Part shown: one piece after another, positions 60,529 to 64,000 of the stretch
Layout of the letters: each line of letters begins with the position of its first letter
Position numbering within the stretch: the stretch's first letter is position 1
NCBI GenBank assembly: GCA_000697475.1
Contig: JNEU01000851.1
Span: 51,096-115,095, forward strand
DNA length: 64,000 nt
Source: Lichtheimia corymbifera B2541
Taxonomy: Eukaryota; Mucoromycota; Mucoromycetes; Mucorales; Lichtheimiaceae
Reading direction: 5' to 3'
Notes under the pieces: model-generated
The model's input: the letters and a program-made list of their open reading frames with translations, nothing else
Told to the model about the DNA's origin: nothing
Database searches by the model: none
Position numbers and translations under genes: made by a program

Positions 60529-62022
60529 TTATGATAATACGGATCCTTCACGAATGGACCTTCTAATTCTATCCGCCATCATTTTATCTTTACGGCCTAT
60601 TAAGGATGTCGCCTTGCCTGTTCTTCCGGCTCTTGCAGTACGACCCACTCGATGCAAATAATCCACCACGGATGAAGGAAAGTCATAGAGAACCACATGA
60701 TCCACAAAGGTTGTATCAATGCCACGTGAAGCGATGTCTGTGCTGATAAGAACATTGTCACCTGGTGACCCACTACCATCCTGGCAAGCAAATCGGTTTA
60801 GAATCTCGCTACGTTCTGCATCCTTGTGTAAGGCGAGTACAGGCATATCCTTGGATCCAAGCCAATCATGTAATAACTGAGCCGACTTGCGTGTGTTGCA
60901 AAAGACGAGTGTCTTATCATCCTTGATATTCCTTTTGAGCACATCCAGCAGTGCCAGCTGCCGATTCCCATTAAAGCGTGCCAGGTCAATAAATGATTGC
61001 TTCAAATTGGGCAATGCGCGATGCAGTGAGGGTGTTGTTAACTTTAAGAGTCGTTCTCCAAATAACGTATCCAAGGTTCGATGTACTGAACGAGGTAATG
61101 TTGCTGAGACAATGATGCATTGTGCTGTACCCACACGATCAAGAATAAAGCGTACGTCGTCACCCCAACCAGCATCAAAGAGAGAATCCGCTTCATCCAC
61201 CACCAAATGACGTGTATCAGCCAAGGATAAAGTACCATCACGTACGAGACTGCACAAGGTTGTTGGTGTTGCTACCAATACATCCACAGGTTGTTCAAGT
61301 TGTTCTGCCAATCGTCGTCTCTTGACTTTGCTATCGACACCCAATGCCCTGAACTTGGTCACATGTGCCAATGATTTCGCCGTTTGCACTACTTGCTTCA
61401 CGAGCTCACGTGTTGGTACGAGTACAATTGCTCGAGGATGATCCAATCGACGACGCTGTTTCTTTTCATCTTGCTTCAATCGATCAATCACTGGCAACAA
61501 ATAGGCCAACGTCTTTCCAGATCCAGTTTCTGCTGCCACAAGCACATTTCGATGCTGCTCTGGTTTTAACAAGGGAGGAATAGCCAATGCTTGAATCTCA
61601 CTCGGCCTAGCATCCGGTACATGCTTCAAATGGCCTTGACGCACTGCATCTATCACACCAGCTTGGAGTCCAAGATCATCAAAGGTCTGTGTCGCCAACC
61701 TTGCTGATAACTGGGATACGGTCTCTTGTTGCTGATTCGTTGCTGTTCCAGGAATGGCTTCCAATCGTCGAGCTACTGGAATGTACGGTGCCCTTGAAGA
61801 CTTTGGCTTGCTTTCCTTGAGTTTGGCTCGTAGCACATTGCGTCGTTCTCGTCCATTCAATCCATCAGGTCGCAAGTGTTTACTCAAACTCGAATAGTTG
61901 GGCTTCCGTAGCTGTGATCGTTTCGAGGCGACGCATGCTGTTGTTGAGAATAAGCGATGTTGCTGTAACTGCGATTCAAGACCGATCTGAAAAGCTGTGC
62001 TCGAGAAGAATTTTTTCAACAT
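60529..62022 (-). CDS. MRH4: Mitochondrial DEAD-box RNA helicase Mrh4
   Basis: Intronless, 497 residues, unusual in this intron-rich window. Mitochondrial presequence at the start (MLKKFFSSTAFQIGLESQL, then HRLFSTTACVASKRSQLRK). Helicase motifs in order: I AAETGSGKT, Ia LVPTRELVKQV, II VVDEADSLFD, III SATLP, IV TLVFCNTRKSAQ, V STDIASRGID and VI YLHRVGRTARAG. Yeast Mrh4 works in assembly of the mitochondrial large ribosomal subunit. The Q motif is weak, as in that family. Start Met is the only one before the presequence. Confidence 0.9.
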   Translation of the reverse strand: MLKKFFSSTAFQIGLESQLQQHRLFSTTACVASKRSQLRKPNYSSLSKHLRPDGLNGRERRNVLRAKLKESKPKSSRAPYIPVARRLEAIPGTATNQQQETVSQLSARLATQTFDDLGLQAGVIDAVRQGHLKHVPDARPSEIQALAIPPLLKPEQHRNVLVAAETGSGKTLAYLLPVIDRLKQDEKKQRRRLDHPRAIVLVPTRELVKQVVQTAKSLAHVTKFRALGVDSKVKRRRLAEQLEQPVDVLVATPTTLCSLVRDGTLSLADTRHLVVDEADSLFDAGWGDDVRFILDRVGTAQCIIVSATLPRSVHRTLDTLFGERLLKLTTPSLHRALPNLKQSFIDLARFNGNRQLALLDVLKRNIKDDKTLVFCNTRKSAQLLHDWLGSKDMPVLALHKDAERSEILNRFACQDGSGSPGDNVLISTDIASRGIDTTFVDHVVLYDFPSSVVDYLHRVGRTARAGRTGKATSLIGRKDKMMADRIRRSIREGSVLS

Positions 62023-62825
62023 GTGTTATGTGTCAAGCGCTGTTGTTGCTATTTGCACCATGTCAATGCACCCTCTCCATTTTAGTCTCAGACCTATCAC
62101 AAAGAGTCGTCATACCTACTATTAGCTCTAGATGCATTAAAGCCTTGATCTTTGAATCGAATAATAAAACCAAGATGATCCATTCATGTCGAGTATACAT
62201 TCGAAAAAAAGGATGGGGGATGAACTTTGTGCTACTTTTTGAATATCATGTTAAAGACGCCATCATGCCGATCGCAGAACGTGCCATCAATCAAATAATC
62301 CTACTTTGCATGTGCATGATGAGAGGTAGTAGCTCAATGTAATATATGCAAGACTATGTGAATGTTAAATCTCGTTTTATAGTATAATTTAAAAATACAA
62401 GATGATCCATTTAAAAGCAAAGCATATTACTACTGCTAACAAAAAAGGAGCATGTATGTGGTGGATCCAATGAGCGAAGGCTTCAAATATCTGTATGTGG
62501 GAGTGCGATGGTGCACGACAACATCCTTTTATTGTGCATGGCTGGTGAGCGTGTAAATTTCTATGTTCTCGCAGAAGAGAAAGAATGATAAAATACTTGT
62601 TGGGGATGATGCATGAATTGATAAATTGGGGCGGATACATTCGTCAGCGATGGGTCCGGTTTGTCGATAACAAAGAGCACCGTGATAGTTGTCCATGCAT
62701 GTACTCGATAATGACGATGGTTGATATCCATACCCAAAAGGTATTCTTGTTCAAGACGCTTTAGATCACAATGGCTTATTGGATTTCCACCTCTCCAAGG
62801 ACCATTGGCTGGTTGAAGAGTGAGT
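62023..62825. other. Intergenic region before the terminal repeat
   Basis: Mrh4 5' region, then about 500 bases without a gene. The segment 62560-62632 shares 'tgaattgataaattgggg'-like sequence with 13743-13766, suggesting a small dispersed repeat. ORF 62389-62640 (minus) lies over it. Confidence 0.4.
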
Positions 62826-62829
62826 ATCG

Positions 62830-64000
62830 AAAAGTCGAAGAATAGGACATGGTAGTGTGGATGTTTAAGTAAACAGGGTAAGGGAACAGCATCGCCAAAT
62901 AAGAAGGTGTGAGTGAATCATATATAGAGTCAACGGGTGTCATCGTGTCACTGTATTGTTGGTTGCTGCCGTCATACTCATCTTTCATCCATGGTTGCAA
63001 AATAGCTGCTGCATGCATTGAATCGAGTGCTCCAATACCGTCCACGGCTATACAACACCTTTCGCCAACTCCATCCCATCCACCATCATCCTCAGCCGTA
63101 TCCACGTGATATGATCCCATCCTTCCTGGTGACAACTTGCCAAGTACCCAAAGCAACATTCCATGGCCTCTCATTGCTGTACTTGATTGCATCCATTTAT
63201 TGTAACCATGCTGCTGGTATGTTCCCTTTTCCATCCCTTTGTTCATCAATCACTGGCTTGATCATTTTCTACAACAGCTCGACCAGTTTAAGAATGCGTC
63301 TCTTGCTTGATGGTTGATATGGCAACATCCAAACTAAATGGGCCAAGGGATCCAACTCGGTCAATATAGCCAATTCCTTCCATCCCATACACCAAAGCAA
63401 TATCCAGATTCATAGGAACTCGTATGTATTGATAACAAGTTGCTGCACGTAAATAAAGCTGCTTCTATATGATGGCTATCTGCTGTTCACGTAGAGGAGG
63501 CTGTAATACAAGTTACTGCAAGTAAAGAATGCTGTTTAAGATAATCGATTGAAGGCTTTGCGAATAGCAGAGGAGTGTGCAAGAGCGAGTGCTGTACTAG
63601 AGTAACAAGGTTGTGAACGCTGTTTGAGACAGTGGAGTATAGTCATTGCTAATAGCAACTGCTGGAATGAATACTGTTATACTCGGTCGTCGTAGAGGAG
63701 TGCACAAGAGAACGTGCAGTGTCAAGAAACGAGGATGTTGTAGTGGGGTACACACGCCATGGACTTGCCATTAAACCAAAGGCTTTTAGATCAATACAGC
63801 TGCAGGATTGACATGATGGGTCGAAGCAGGACAATCGTTTGCAGGTAGTAACTGTACTTGAATGGGGCAACAGTTGAGAATGGGAGGGGGAAGAGACAAG
63901 GAGTGGAAGAAGTGGGAAATTTAAAGAGGGCAGGCACTGCCATGCACGCTATAATTAATCCATGACCTTGATTGCCTCTCTCGAACCTCAAACTTGCACA
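62830..64000 (-). repeat. Dispersed composite repeat module, copy C
   Basis: Colinear with copy A at 7225-8250 and inverted relative to copy B. The end of the window (63970-64000, 'gattgcctctctcgaacctc') is the start of a ~110 bp repeat unit, as after copy A, so the unit array should continue beyond the window. Short ORFs over it are not conserved with the other copies. Confidence 0.7.

Overview
The window looks like nuclear DNA from an early-diverging filamentous fungus, most likely Mucoromycota (Mucorales-like). Genes are compact and intron-rich: most introns are about 50-75 nt, with GTAAGT/GTATGT-type donors, CTRAY-like branch sites and TAG/CAG acceptors. The products are fungal orthologues: AVL9, SMC1, Trm4, Mrh4, Ubp6, a Hob1/Rvs167-type BAR-SH3 protein, a Dma-type FHA-RING protein and a CotH-family protein typical of Mucorales. 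I rebuilt the spliced genes by hand. In every complete multi-exon CDS listed the exon lengths sum to a multiple of three, and the protein lengths match the families.

Layout. 0-6.6 kb: 5' end of ARPC4 (-); a secreted, Kex2-type repeat precursor (+); a peroxiredoxin-fold gene without its catalytic Cys (-); AVL9 (-). 6.8-13.8 kb: a gene-poor, repeat-rich island. It has two inverted copies of a composite repeat module, arrays of ~110 bp units, a non-LTR reverse transcriptase remnant, a hairpin-like inverted repeat, a 22-bp degenerate tandem array and a decayed HTH/transposase-like ORF. 14-17.4 kb: an 18-exon gene (+) that I read as a fungal homologue of the Fanconi-anaemia core subunit FAAP100. 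17.9-26.6 kb: a possible zinc-knuckle microgene, SMC1 (-) and Trm4/NSUN2 (+), the last two divergent around an MCB-like cluster. 26.8-38.4 kb: polyol dehydrogenase, FHA-RING E3, Ppn2-like phosphatase, CotH-family protein, AhpD-like protein, KXD1 and adenylosuccinate lyase, then convergent Ubp6 (-). 41-45.3 kb: C2H2/DUF3020 regulator (-) and RING-H2 E3 (-), separated by about 2 kb without genes. 46-53.3 kb: Golgi-type glycosyltransferase, acetate transporter (GPR1/FUN34/YaaH) and two low-complexity orphans (+). 54.5-62 kb: a minus-strand run of STE20/PAK-like kinase, small orphan, mitochondrial small protein, BAR-SH3 protein and Mrh4. 62.8-64 kb: a third copy of the composite repeat, running off the edge.

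The genes do not form one pathway; this is ordinary eukaryotic gene order. Several concern membrane traffic and actin (ARPC4, AVL9, BAR-SH3, KXD1), chromosome and repair biology (SMC1, FAAP100-like) or ubiquitin (Ubp6, FHA-RING, RING-H2). The least expected observations are the FAAP100-like gene, the Cys-less peroxiredoxin, the repeat-peptide precursor and the structured repeat island. No tRNA, rRNA or CRISPR array was recognised.
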